The translations under genes were made by a program, and so were the position numbers. The notes beneath the pieces were generated by a model. That model searched no databases and was not told the DNA's origin. It was given only the letters and a program-made list of their open reading frames with translations. From NCBI GenBank assembly GCA_031552995.1, contig JAVBMB010000073.1, positions 1 to 23,814 of the forward strand: 23,814 bases of DNA, in the 5' to 3' direction. Positions 1-6,073 of the stretch are shown piece by piece. Numbering within the stretch: position 1 is the first letter of the stretch; each line of letters starts with the position of its first letter. The stretch comes from JAVBMB01 sp031552995 (GTDB taxonomy: Bacteria > Bacillota > Clostridia > Oscillospirales > Butyricicoccaceae).

Positions 1-1
1 G

Positions 2-226
2 CTAAAAAAGGATGTTTCCACTCAGCCGCCCCGCTACCTTGTGTTTTTCAAGGGGCGGGATGCGGACGTGCTGACAGCGGCCTTCAAGGAGTTCTCCGCA
101 AAGAACCTTGACCTTGAAAAAAAGCCCTCCCTCCGCAAACTGCTCTCCCAGATGAAGGAAAAGGCAAAGCAGAAATCCCTGCAAAGGGAAAAAGTTAAGA
201 CGAAGGAACGGGGGCCGGAGCTATGA
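2..226 (+). CDS. PcfB/DUF3801-like conjugation protein, C-terminal part (5' end outside window)
   Basis: The open frame enters from the left edge and stops at TGA 224-226. The visible 74 residues contain a PRYLVFFKGRDADVLTAAF segment followed by a Lys-rich helical tail with a PSLRKLLSQMKEKAKQKS stretch. This is how DUF3801/PcfB-type proteins of Firmicutes conjugative elements end (from memory of the family). PcfB-like proteins are accessory factors of conjugative DNA processing and are normally encoded directly before the VirD4-type coupling protein. Here the stop overlaps the ATG of exactly such a gene (ATGA, 223-226). The GTG at 41 is probably an internal Val, because the homologous sequence continues upstream of it. 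Its last neighbour is broken, so it is part of a decayed element. Confidence 0.75.
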   Translation, partial: LKKDVSTQPPRYLVFFKGRDADVLTAAFKEFSAKNLDLEKKPSLRKLLSQMKEKAKQKSLQREKVKTKERGPEL

Positions 227-291
227 ATATCAAAAAAATCATACTCCCAAACCTTCCATATGTCCTGTTCGTATGTAGGCACAGTCGTTGA
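223..291 (+). pseudogene. Truncated VirD4/TraG-type coupling protein, first ~17 codons only
   Basis: An ATG at 223 overlaps the stop of the upstream PcfB-like gene. It begins MNIKKIILPNLPYVLFV, which matches the start of VirD4/TraG-family coupling ATPases of Firmicutes conjugative elements (a basic start followed by the first membrane segment). After Val at 271-273 the family sequence stops, and the frame runs through five foreign codons to TGA at 289-291. Coupling proteins are normally about 600 residues, so over 95% is missing. The following DNA belongs to an integrase in another frame, which makes this a deletion or join scar. Recognition rests on a short stretch and on gene order. Confidence 0.6.
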
Positions 292-670
292 GCCCCGCCG
301 GGTTTGTAACACAATGGACAAAATAACTGATGCGGCGGGACTACCTCGCTTCACTTTTCATGCCCTCCGGCACACGTTCGCCACCCGTATGCTGGAAGCC
401 ACTGTCCCTGCGAAAGTGGTGCAAGATGTTCTCGGTCACGCCGATGTGACCTTAACCCTCAACACCTATTCGCACGTTATCGGCTCTACGGCGCATGAAC
501 AGATGTCGAAGATTAACGGGCTGTTTGAAGCTCCCGCCGACAAGCAGCCGGAAAGCGCCCCGCCAAAGCAAAGCATAAAAAAGCAGCTTGACGAGGTGAA
601 AAAGGAGCCGCAATCTCCAGCAAAGCTGCCGCAAAAGGGAACGAAGAAAAAGGATGACCCCGAATTATGA
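260..670 (+). pseudogene. Tyrosine recombinase (integrase) of an ICE, C-terminal fragment
   Basis: This frame encodes the C-terminal catalytic part of a tyrosine integrase. The HALRHTFATR box supplies His34, Arg37 and His38 (numbered from ATG 260), LGHAD supplies His60, and LNTYSH supplies the nucleophile Tyr70. A Lys/Pro-rich tail of about 60 residues follows. The arm-binding domain, the core-binding domain and the first catalytic Arg are absent, so the product cannot be an active recombinase. Full-length relatives have about 380-400 residues. The ATG at 260 lies in DNA shared with the virD4 start, so it is probably accidental. The gene points at the tRNA-Thr attachment region just downstream, as expected for an integrase at the end of its element. 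Confidence 0.8.
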
Positions 671-708
671 TTTGAACCATCGGAGCGCATCCTCATTTTT
701 TTGTACCT

Positions 709-999
709 TACCCACTAAAAATGGCCTCGTAGTGGGTACGATTTTTACCCACTACATACCCACGGAAAAACCCGCAAGGCCAGTATCCATGCGGGTTTTG
801 ATGGAGCTCTTAAGCAGATTCGAACTGCTGACCTCGTCCTTACCAAGGACGCGCTCTGCCGACTGAGCTATAAGAGCATACGGCGTATTCATGCGGGTTT
901 GCGGGTTTTGGTTTTTTGCCTTACCTTACCCACTACATACCCACTATGAAAAATGGGCAAAAATGGCAAAAAATCGCTTAGTGGGTAACTTAGTGGGTA
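709..999. repeat. TACCCACTA repeat array: probable integrase arm-binding sites of an attP region
   Basis: The 9-mer TACCCACTA occurs at 709-717, 746-754, 927-935 and 938-946 on plus, and as TAGTGGGTA at 730-738, 979-987 and 991-999. A partial copy (TACCCAC) lies at 757-763. Pairs are spaced 11, 11 and 12 bp, about one helical turn. Four sites lie on each side of the tRNA-Thr core. Arrays like this flanking a core, next to an int gene, are typical arm-type binding sites of tyrosine integrases of the Tn916/lambda kind. The role is inferred; the repeats are seen directly. Confidence 0.7.
802..877 (-). tRNA. tRNA-Thr (anticodon GGT)
   Basis: Read on minus, the gene starts GCTCTTA (877), has a GCTC/GAGC D stem, a CGTCC-TTGGTAA-GGACG anticodon arm with anticodon GGT, an AGCAG-TTCGAAT-CTGCT T arm, a TAAGAGC acceptor strand, and T plus an encoded CCA at 802-805. 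Length is 76 nt and all stems pair. It lies between two sets of integrase-type repeats, and its 5' half (837-877) is duplicated at 1094-1134. It therefore appears to be the tRNA restored by an integrated element. It no longer directly follows tRNA-Asp, and its expression would depend on read-through across about 216 bp or on a new promoter. Confidence 0.95.
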
Positions 1000-1093
1000 A
1001 ATTGCCTTTTCGGAGGTTATCAGAGCATACCCCATTCTCTGAAAGCCTTGCTACAAGCGGTTCTTATGTCAAAGCTCTGTGTGGTGGAGCACT

Positions 1094-1134
1094 TCCTTAC
1101 CAAGGACGCGCTCTGCCGACTGAGCTATAAGAGC
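1094..1134 (-). repeat. 41-bp duplicate of tRNA-Thr 5' half (att core; truncated tRNA)
   Basis: Positions 1094-1134 are identical to 837-877 (offset 257). They carry the tRNA-Thr acceptor 5' strand, D arm and most of the anticodon arm. Left of 1094 the sequence departs from tRNA, so the T arm and 3' acceptor strand are missing. The piece follows tRNA-Asp after only 3 nt on the minus strand. It is best read as the original chromosomal tRNA-Thr start, cut at the crossover of an integrated element. Confidence 0.85.
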
Positions 1135-1137
1135 AAA

Positions 1138-1214
1138 TGGCGACCGTGAACGGGCTCGAACCGTCGACCTCTAGCGTGACAGGCTAGCGTTCTAACCAAC
1201 TGAACTACACGGCC
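1138..1214 (-). tRNA. tRNA-Asp (anticodon GTC)
   Basis: Read on minus from 1214: GGCCGTG acceptor, GTTC/GAAC D stem, CTAGC-CTGTCAC-GCTAG anticodon arm with anticodon GTC, GACGG-TTCGAGC-CCGTT T arm, CACGGTC acceptor strand, G discriminator and encoded CCA (1138-1141). Length is 77 nt with every stem intact. It is the first gene after a strong minus-strand promoter and was probably followed by tRNA-Thr in the ancestral operon. Confidence 0.96.
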
Positions 1215-1238
1215 ATTTTCGGATAAAATCCGAACTTC

Positions 1239-1267
1239 ATCATAACACGGCGGATTTATTTTGTCAA
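1239..1267 (-). promoter_or_regulatory. Promoter of the tRNA-Asp/Thr operon
   Basis: On minus, TTGACA (1267-1262) and TATGAT (1244-1239) are separated by exactly 17 bp. The start point would fall about 15 bp before tRNA-Asp. Confidence 0.75.
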
Positions 1268-1278
1268 TACGAGCCTTT

Positions 1279-1308
1279 CAAAGCAAGCAAAAATGTTTGC
1301 TTGCTTTG
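1279..1308. promoter_or_regulatory. 13-bp inverted repeat, probable operator over a promoter
   Basis: CAAAGCAAGCAAA (1279-1291) and its perfect complement (1296-1308) enclose the loop AATG. The right arm contains TTGCTT (1301-1306), which is followed after 17 bp by TACAAT (1324-1329), a plausible plus-strand promoter for the dehydrogenase-like gene. There is no T-tract, so a repressor-binding operator is more likely than a terminator. The regulator is unknown. Confidence 0.5.
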
Positions 1309-1376
1309 CCGCCAATGCGCGTGTACAATACAAGTGTACCCGCGAGTGCGGTCTTTTATTTTTCAGGAGGATGCAT

Positions 1377-2276
1377 ATGTTTAATAAACTGGTTGCGGTC
1401 GAGCCAATCGGCATTGACGATGCCTCGCGCGGGCGCCTTGGTGACTACGCGCGCAGCGTCACGCTGCACACCGACCGGCCAATCTCAAACGCCGAAATCA
1501 TCAGCCGAATCGGCGATGCCGACGCAATGCTTGTCAGCTATACAACCGTTATCGACGGCGATGTGCTGCGCGCCTGCCCTAAGCTGCGCTATGTCGGCAT
1601 GTGCTGCAGCCTGTACGAGCCAAAAAGCGCCAGTGTCGATGTCATCACGGCGCAGCAGCTTGGCATCGTTGTAAAGGGCGTCAACGACTACGGCGATGAC
1701 GGCGTGCCTGAGTTTGTCGTATCCGAGCTTGTTCGTCTGCTTCACGGCGTGGGGGGCACGATGTGGAGAGACAGCCCAAACGAGCTGCGCGGACTCAATA
1801 TCGGCGTGCTGGGCATGGGTGTCACCGGAATACTTGTCGCGCGGGCGCTGGCGTTCTTCGGCGCGAATATTTCGTACTACAGCCGCACGCGCAAGCCTGA
1901 AATTGAGCTGAGCGACGGGTTTGAATACCTGCCGCTGGACGATTTGCTGCGCAAGGCGCAAATCGTCTGCTGTTGCTTGACAAAAAACACGATACTGCTT
2001 AACTCGCGCGAGTTCGAATTGCTTGGCGACGGGAAGATACTCGTCAACACCTGCATCGGCCCGTCGCACGACGTCGCGGCGCTGGAACAGTGGCTGCGCC
2101 GTGCCGGCAATTTTGCCATCGGCGACAATATCTCCGCCATTGACCCCGGCGGCAGGCTTATTTCGCTGCCGAATGTCATCTGCTGGGGTTTCGCCTCCGG
2201 TATGACGCATCAGGCCCGCCAGCGCCTCGGGCGCAAATCCATCGAGAATATCGAGGAGTTTTTATCAGGAAAATAG
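1377..2276 (+). CDS. D-isomer 2-hydroxyacid dehydrogenase-like NAD(P)-binding protein, catalytic residues replaced
   Basis: This 299-residue protein has the two-domain layout of the D-2-hydroxyacid dehydrogenase family. The dinucleotide-binding motif is at G146-x-G148-x-x-G151, and the stretch ILVNTCIGPSHD (residues 221-232) takes the place of the usual VNTARGxxVD. The family's catalytic Arg is Ile227 here. The usual TPH near the C-terminus reads CWGF, putting Phe272 where His is expected. The DVFxxEP region reads DNISAIDP. The fold is clear, but ordinary hydride transfer from a hydroxyacid is doubtful. ATG 1377 is chosen because AGGAGG (1365-1370) lies 6 bp ahead; ATG 1371 is too close and 1293 has no ribosome site. 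A serine hydrolase gene follows 75 bp later. The substrate is unknown. Confidence 0.8.
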   Translation: MFNKLVAVEPIGIDDASRGRLGDYARSVTLHTDRPISNAEIISRIGDADAMLVSYTTVIDGDVLRACPKLRYVGMCCSLYEPKSASVDVITAQQLGIVVKGVNDYGDDGVPEFVVSELVRLLHGVGGTMWRDSPNELRGLNIGVLGMGVTGILVARALAFFGANISYYSRTRKPEIELSDGFEYLPLDDLLRKAQIVCCCLTKNTILLNSREFELLGDGKILVNTCIGPSHDVAALEQWLRRAGNFAIGDNISAIDPGGRLISLPNVICWGFASGMTHQARQRLGRKSIENIEEFLSGK

Positions 2277-2351
2277 CGCAAACCTTCACGCAGCCGATAA
2301 CACCGGGCCGGCGCTCGCCGGATTACGATAAGCAGATAAAGGAGCAGTATT

Positions 2352-4220
2352 ATGACAGTAAACGGTTCAAACACAGCTTTAGCCGAGAAGCTTCAATCGG
2401 CCTTGGCCGAAAAGCTGGGCGAAAAAACAGCCGCAGCAAGCTATGCCGCAATGATTAACGGCGAGCTTGTCGCAGCGTGCGCCGTCGGCACGCGCGACGG
2501 CGATACCGCAAACCCCGCGCAGGTGGGCGACCTGTTCAACATCGGCTCGGTTTCGAAGGTGTATTGCGCCGCCGCCGTGATGAAGCTTGTCGAGCAAAAC
2601 AAGCTTGGCCTTGATGACCCCGTATACAAATATCTGCCGCGCCTGACGATGCGCGACCCCCGCTACAAGGATATCACGCTGCGCATGTGCATCAGCCACA
2701 CATCAGGCCTGCCCGGCACAATGTTTGCAAACAGCTTTGTCTCGGCGTGGGATGTAAATACATTTTACGAGCTGTGCTACGACTATTTTTCGAAGTGCAA
2801 ATTAAAGTCCGACCCCGGCACGATAGCCGCCTATTGCAACGACGGCTTTACGCTTGCCGAGATGACCGTAGCCGAAGTCTCGGGCATGAGCTTTACCGCT
2901 TTTGTGCAGAAGCATATTACACAGCCGATAGGCGCTGTATCGACCTGCACGGCCGAAAACAACCCCGACAACCGCTATCTTGTGCGTGTCAAGGGCATGC
3001 CGGCCGAGCTTATCACTGTCATCGGCGCCGGCGGGATATCGACTGATATCTCCGACTGCGCAAAGTTCGGCAACATGTTTTTGCAGCCGAACGGCGTCTT
3101 TAAGCCGGAGACGCTTGCCGAAACAGCCGTGCCGCAGTGCAAGGAATACCCGAAGGATACATTTTCGAGGGATCTCGGCCTCGGGTGGGACAGTGTACGG
3201 TTCAAGAACGAGATGTATGATTTCGGCGACGGCGTGCTGCTTAAAAGCGGCGGAACGCTTGAGTTCCTGACCTATCTTCTTGTCAGCAAAAAACATAACC
3301 TCTCGGCCGCGCTGTCGACGACAAACGATTTCGGCATCGACGTGCTTGAAACGCTTTGCGCCCTTGCCGCCGACACCATGCAGGGCGTCGGAACCGACAT
3401 CCGCCTGACGGCCGACAAGCCGGAGCCGCAGAAGCTGCCCGTCCCCGCCGATTGGGCCGAGAAATATGCCGGCATCTATGCCTCGTATTCCACCATTATC
3501 AAGGCCGAGCAGCAGGACGACGGCATCTCTCTGAAAAAGTTTGCGAAGGGCAAGTGGGAGGACGCATTCCCCCTGGCGCATTATGACGGAAGCATGTATG
3601 TCAGCCCCGCCATTACCTTCGGCTTCGACAGCGTTGACGGCACGCCGTACATAACGCAGTTTATCCTGCGCGGCCTTATGGCTATGGCGCAAAAGGTGCA
3701 GGGTCTGCCGCCGGCCGACCCGATGTGGCTTAACCGGCTCGGCAAAAAATATATCATCTGCGACGGCAAAAAGGATGACCTGATTCTCGGCAGCATGGTT
3801 TGCGGCGTCGAAATTGAAAAGGCCGACGACAGCGGCATGCTGCTGCTCAGCAGCAGCGGGGCAGGCGGCACAATGACGACGCCGATAATCACCGCCGGCC
3901 CGTATGAGAGCGACATGTTCCTGACGATGTCCGGCAACTCACGCGATATCTTCCCCGCGTATATCTATATCAAGGACGGCGTCGAGTACATGTATCACTT
4001 CGGCTTTAACCTGATTGACGCCGAAGCGCTGATGCCATACGGCGGCAGAGCGGAAGCGGGCCTGTATACCCTGCCGGATGGCCCGCTGCCCGAAAACCTT
4101 ACGGCGGGCGGCCTGCGCGCCGTCATAATGAACGACGGCCTTTTGCCGATATACGACAGCATGAACCCGGCCGCCACGCTGCCTGAAGGCGGCGCAAAGT
4201 ACCTGATGCTGCTGGCCTAA
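2352..4220 (+). CDS. Serine hydrolase, class C beta-lactamase / penicillin-binding-protein-like
   Basis: This 622-residue protein has the three motifs of the beta-lactamase/transpeptidase-like hydrolase family: S66-V-S-K69 (nucleophile and general base), Y161-C-N163, and K298-S-G300. The catalytic domain occupies about residues 10-360. A roughly 260-residue C-terminal region, rich in beta-type segments, resembles the accessory domains of esterase or D-amino-peptidase relatives. No signal peptide is visible, so it probably acts in the cytoplasm on a small ester or peptide and is not a resistance enzyme. The ribosome site AAAGGAG lies just before ATG 2352. It probably shares a transcript with the dehydrogenase-like gene upstream. 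The substrate cannot be read from sequence. Confidence 0.85.
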   Translation: MTVNGSNTALAEKLQSALAEKLGEKTAAASYAAMINGELVAACAVGTRDGDTANPAQVGDLFNIGSVSKVYCAAAVMKLVEQNKLGLDDPVYKYLPRLTMRDPRYKDITLRMCISHTSGLPGTMFANSFVSAWDVNTFYELCYDYFSKCKLKSDPGTIAAYCNDGFTLAEMTVAEVSGMSFTAFVQKHITQPIGAVSTCTAENNPDNRYLVRVKGMPAELITVIGAGGISTDISDCAKFGNMFLQPNGVFKPETLAETAVPQCKEYPKDTFSRDLGLGWDSVRFKNEMYDFGDGVLLKSGGTLEFLTYLLVSKKHNLSAALSTTNDFGIDVLETLCALAADTMQGVGTDIRLTADKPEPQKLPVPADWAEKYAGIYASYSTIIKAEQQDDGISLKKFAKGKWEDAFPLAHYDGSMYVSPAITFGFDSVDGTPYITQFILRGLMAMAQKVQGLPPADPMWLNRLGKKYIICDGKKDDLILGSMVCGVEIEKADDSGMLLLSSSGAGGTMTTPIITAGPYESDMFLTMSGNSRDIFPAYIYIKDGVEYMYHFGFNLIDAEALMPYGGRAEAGLYTLPDGPLPENLTAGGLRAVIMNDGLLPIYDSMNPAATLPEGGAKYLMLLA

Positions 4221-4266
4221 GCGCCGCCCCGGCGCCGGATGCGCATATAACAGCGTGACAAAAGCT

Positions 4267-4284
4267 GCCCGGCCTAAGCCGGGC
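4267..4284. other. GC-rich hairpin after the serine hydrolase gene
   Basis: GCCCGGC and GCCGGGC pair around the loop CTAA, 46 bp after the stop codon. No T-tract follows on plus, so termination by this hairpin alone is uncertain. It may act together with the long inverted repeat just downstream. Confidence 0.35.
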
Positions 4285-4290
4285 TGACAT

Positions 4291-4332
4291 AAAAAAACAA
4301 GAAGAAACATCTTTACCGGATGTTTCTTCTTG
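4291..4332 (-). terminator. Intrinsic terminator of the AraC-like gene
   Basis: CAAGAAGAAACAT (4298-4310) pairs perfectly with ATGTTTCTTCTTG (4320-4332) around a 9-nt loop. On minus the stem is followed by seven T (4297-4291). It lies about 90 bp after the AraC-like stop and also separates it from the convergent serine hydrolase operon. Confidence 0.8.
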
Positions 4333-4423
4333 CCATTTCGGGCAAAAATATCAGAGTAGAAAATACTTGAGACTGCGGTGTTGTGTACAATTCCCTTTTA
4401 CCCGTAAGTTCAATATTCGATTT

Positions 4424-5284
4424 TCAAAGTTCAATTTGTTTCTTTTCAATTGGAATCCAAATCTCTACTATAGAACCAGATTCACTTCCGTTAAACCGCT
4501 CATCGTAATATTCCACACAAAAATGCCGATTTCCAAGTAACTGTTCGGAATATCCTTCAGCATTTGTTTTAAGCCATTCATCCATTGCTGAGTTTTCGCT
4601 ATCATACCCATTAGCAACATATACATCAAAAGAGGCATATTTAGATACAGGTAATTTGAAAATAGTATATGCGTCATCCACATGTTCATTAGAGACTGAA
4701 ACACCAGTATATACAGTACAAACGTCATCCTCGTATACCCTTATTTCATACCCATTTTCAGAAACTTTATTTTGTAGCGGCTTTTCAGTGCTTAACTTTT
4801 CAAATGCATTCCAAACATCCCATGTTTTATTGCCACTTCCACAAGTACCGGCTATAATTAGTGCATCTTGTTTTATTATATTAGGGTTCAAGATAATACC
4901 TCCTTTAAGCCTGTTTGTAAATTTCATTATCATTTCATCTACTGTTACTACAACTGGCTTAAATCCTTGCTTTCGATATTCAATTGGCGGTATACCATAC
5001 ATTTCTTTGAAAGCTCTTGAAAACGATTGAGCTGAATTATAACCGCAGTCTAATGCAATATCAAGAATTGATTTTCTTGTTGCGGAAAGTTGCATACATG
5101 CCGCCAATAACCGTCTATCTCGTACATGAGCAGCGACGGTCTTTCCAACAATGACCGAAAACATTCTATGGAAATAATACGGTGAAAAATGATACCTTTC
5201 GGCAAGTATTTCAAAGCTTATAGGATCATCCAAATGACTGTCAATATATTCAAGCGCTTCTTTTATTTCATTAAAATTACTCAA
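4424..5284 (-). CDS. AraC-family regulator with C-terminal GyrI-like effector-binding domain
   Basis: Residues 1-106 form an AraC/XylS double helix-turn-helix: a first helix pair around ISFEILAERYHFSPYYFHR and a second ending in the classic FSRAFKEMYGIPPIEYRK. Residues about 115-286 look like a GyrI-like/BacR-type ligand-binding domain, as in Rob-like multidrug-sensing regulators. The start codon is TTG (5284-5282), preceded on minus by GGAGGGAGG; no in-frame ATG fits. The gene is strongly AT-rich and uses AT-ending codons, unlike its GC-rich neighbours, and it stands alone between hairpins, which suggests horizontal acquisition. It probably regulates itself or a distant transporter gene; no target is present beside it. 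Confidence 0.88.
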   Translation of the reverse strand: MSNFNEIKEALEYIDSHLDDPISFEILAERYHFSPYYFHRMFSVIVGKTVAAHVRDRRLLAACMQLSATRKSILDIALDCGYNSAQSFSRAFKEMYGIPPIEYRKQGFKPVVVTVDEMIMKFTNRLKGGIILNPNIIKQDALIIAGTCGSGNKTWDVWNAFEKLSTEKPLQNKVSENGYEIRVYEDDVCTVYTGVSVSNEHVDDAYTIFKLPVSKYASFDVYVANGYDSENSAMDEWLKTNAEGYSEQLLGNRHFCVEYYDERFNGSESGSIVEIWIPIEKKQIEL

Positions 5285-5305
5285 TATCCTCCCTCCAGTT
5301 CGTTT

Positions 5306-5350
5306 TTGTAGCTACAAGGATATTATAGCAACAATAATTAATTTTGTCTT
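5306..5350 (-). promoter_or_regulatory. Promoter of the AraC-like gene with a 12-bp palindrome at the start point
   Basis: On minus, AAGACA (5350-5345) and TATAAT (5327-5322) are 17 bp apart. The perfect palindrome TTGTAGCTACAA (5306-5317) sits at the expected transcription start and could be an operator. The rest of the 309-bp gap 5285-5593 is AT-rich and shows only the hairpin at 5487-5527. Confidence 0.6.
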
Positions 5351-5486
5351 AACAATTCTTGCTCAATTGCACAAAATACAAATAATCTACACCTTCCAAT
5401 ATGTCTGATTATATCGTATCCGTTTTTAAAGCGGAACAAAAAGATATTACACGGCAGGCATAGCAGGAGGATATCCTCTTCCTGAT

Positions 5487-5527
5487 ACTATAAACCCGAC
5501 ACGGAGAATCCATGTCGGGTTTATAGT
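5487..5527. terminator. 15-bp inverted repeat, probable bidirectional terminator
   Basis: ACTATAAACCCGACA (5487-5501) and its exact complement (5513-5527) enclose an 11-nt loop. The GC part of the stem is followed in both directions by TTTATAGT, a weak U-rich tract. It lies 67 bp after the stop of the minus-strand acetyltransferase gene and probably ends that operon. Confidence 0.55.
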
Positions 5528-5593
5528 GGTGAGATGCTTTCTTATGTCACAGCCACACAAGCCGGCCAGCTTTTCTGTGCCAAATCCGCAACG

Positions 5594-6073
5594 CTACAGC
5601 GGGCAGCTCATCGGTATGAATCTTATACCGTTTATCGTCCGCTCGGCGTCCGTGTCGGCAAAACCCATACTGCGATACGCCTCGGCGGCGTACGGGGATG
5701 AATTGACGGTCATAACGGCATCCGCCCCCGCGTGCCGCATGAACCATGCGCGCGCCGTGTCCAGCAGGCGGCGCGCTCTCCCCCGTCTGTGATATCTGCC
5801 GTCGACAAAAAGCAGACTGACATGGCACACCGGCCTCGCCGCTATAACACCGACTATTTCATCCGCGTCGCGGCAAACCCACAGCTTCAAGTCTCCTTCG
5901 GCCATCGCGCCCTTTATCGAACCGGGCTCTATGAACCTGCCGAACGCGCGCGCGCCCTCATCGCTGTAGTCGGGCGCCTCGTATTCCATAAAAACACGCC
6001 GCACAAGCGCCAGCGCGCGCTCAAGCTCGCCGTCTTTAAGCTCATCTATGATATACTGCTCATTCCGGCTCAC
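5594..6073 (-). CDS. GNAT-family N-acetyltransferase
   Basis: This 159-residue protein has the GNAT layout: an N-terminal helix pair (ELERALALVRRVFMEYEAP), a central beta strand (LWVCRDADEIVGVIAAR), the acetyl-CoA-binding turn VDGRYHRRGRARRLLDTA (a variant of Q/RxxGxG/A), and the C-terminal AAEAYRSMGF element. The GTG at 6073 is used as the start because it overlaps the upstream stop as GTGA (6073-6070), a sign of translational coupling. The open frame extends upstream, but that part only shadows the iron-sulfur protein gene. It is the last gene of a three-gene operon. The acceptor substrate is unknown. Confidence 0.85.
   Translation of the reverse strand: MSRNEQYIIDELKDGELERALALVRRVFMEYEAPDYSDEGARAFGRFIEPGSIKGAMAEGDLKLWVCRDADEIVGVIAARPVCHVSLLFVDGRYHRRGRARRLLDTARAWFMRHAGADAVMTVNSSPYAAEAYRSMGFADTDAERTINGIRFIPMSCPL

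Noticed and set aside
709..999. Short repeats reminiscent of a CRISPR array
   Set aside because: The repeats are only 9 bp, occur in both orientations with uneven spacing, and surround a tRNA next to an integrase; there are no spacers of even length and no cas genes.
891..1130. 79-codon plus-strand frame
   Set aside because: It consists of the arm-site repeats, the att segment and antisense tRNA; there is no ribosome site and the product resembles nothing.
1293..1376. Earlier start for the dehydrogenase-like gene
   Set aside because: It lies inside the inverted repeat and promoter region with no ribosome site; AGGAGG precedes 1377.
2802..3692. 296-codon minus-strand frame
   Set aside because: Antisense to the serine hydrolase, whose catalytic motifs are clear; Arg/His-rich shadow composition.
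2352..4220. Serine hydrolase as an antibiotic-resistance beta-lactamase
   Set aside because: It has the fold motifs but no signal peptide, is much longer than class C enzymes, and sits with a metabolic-type gene.
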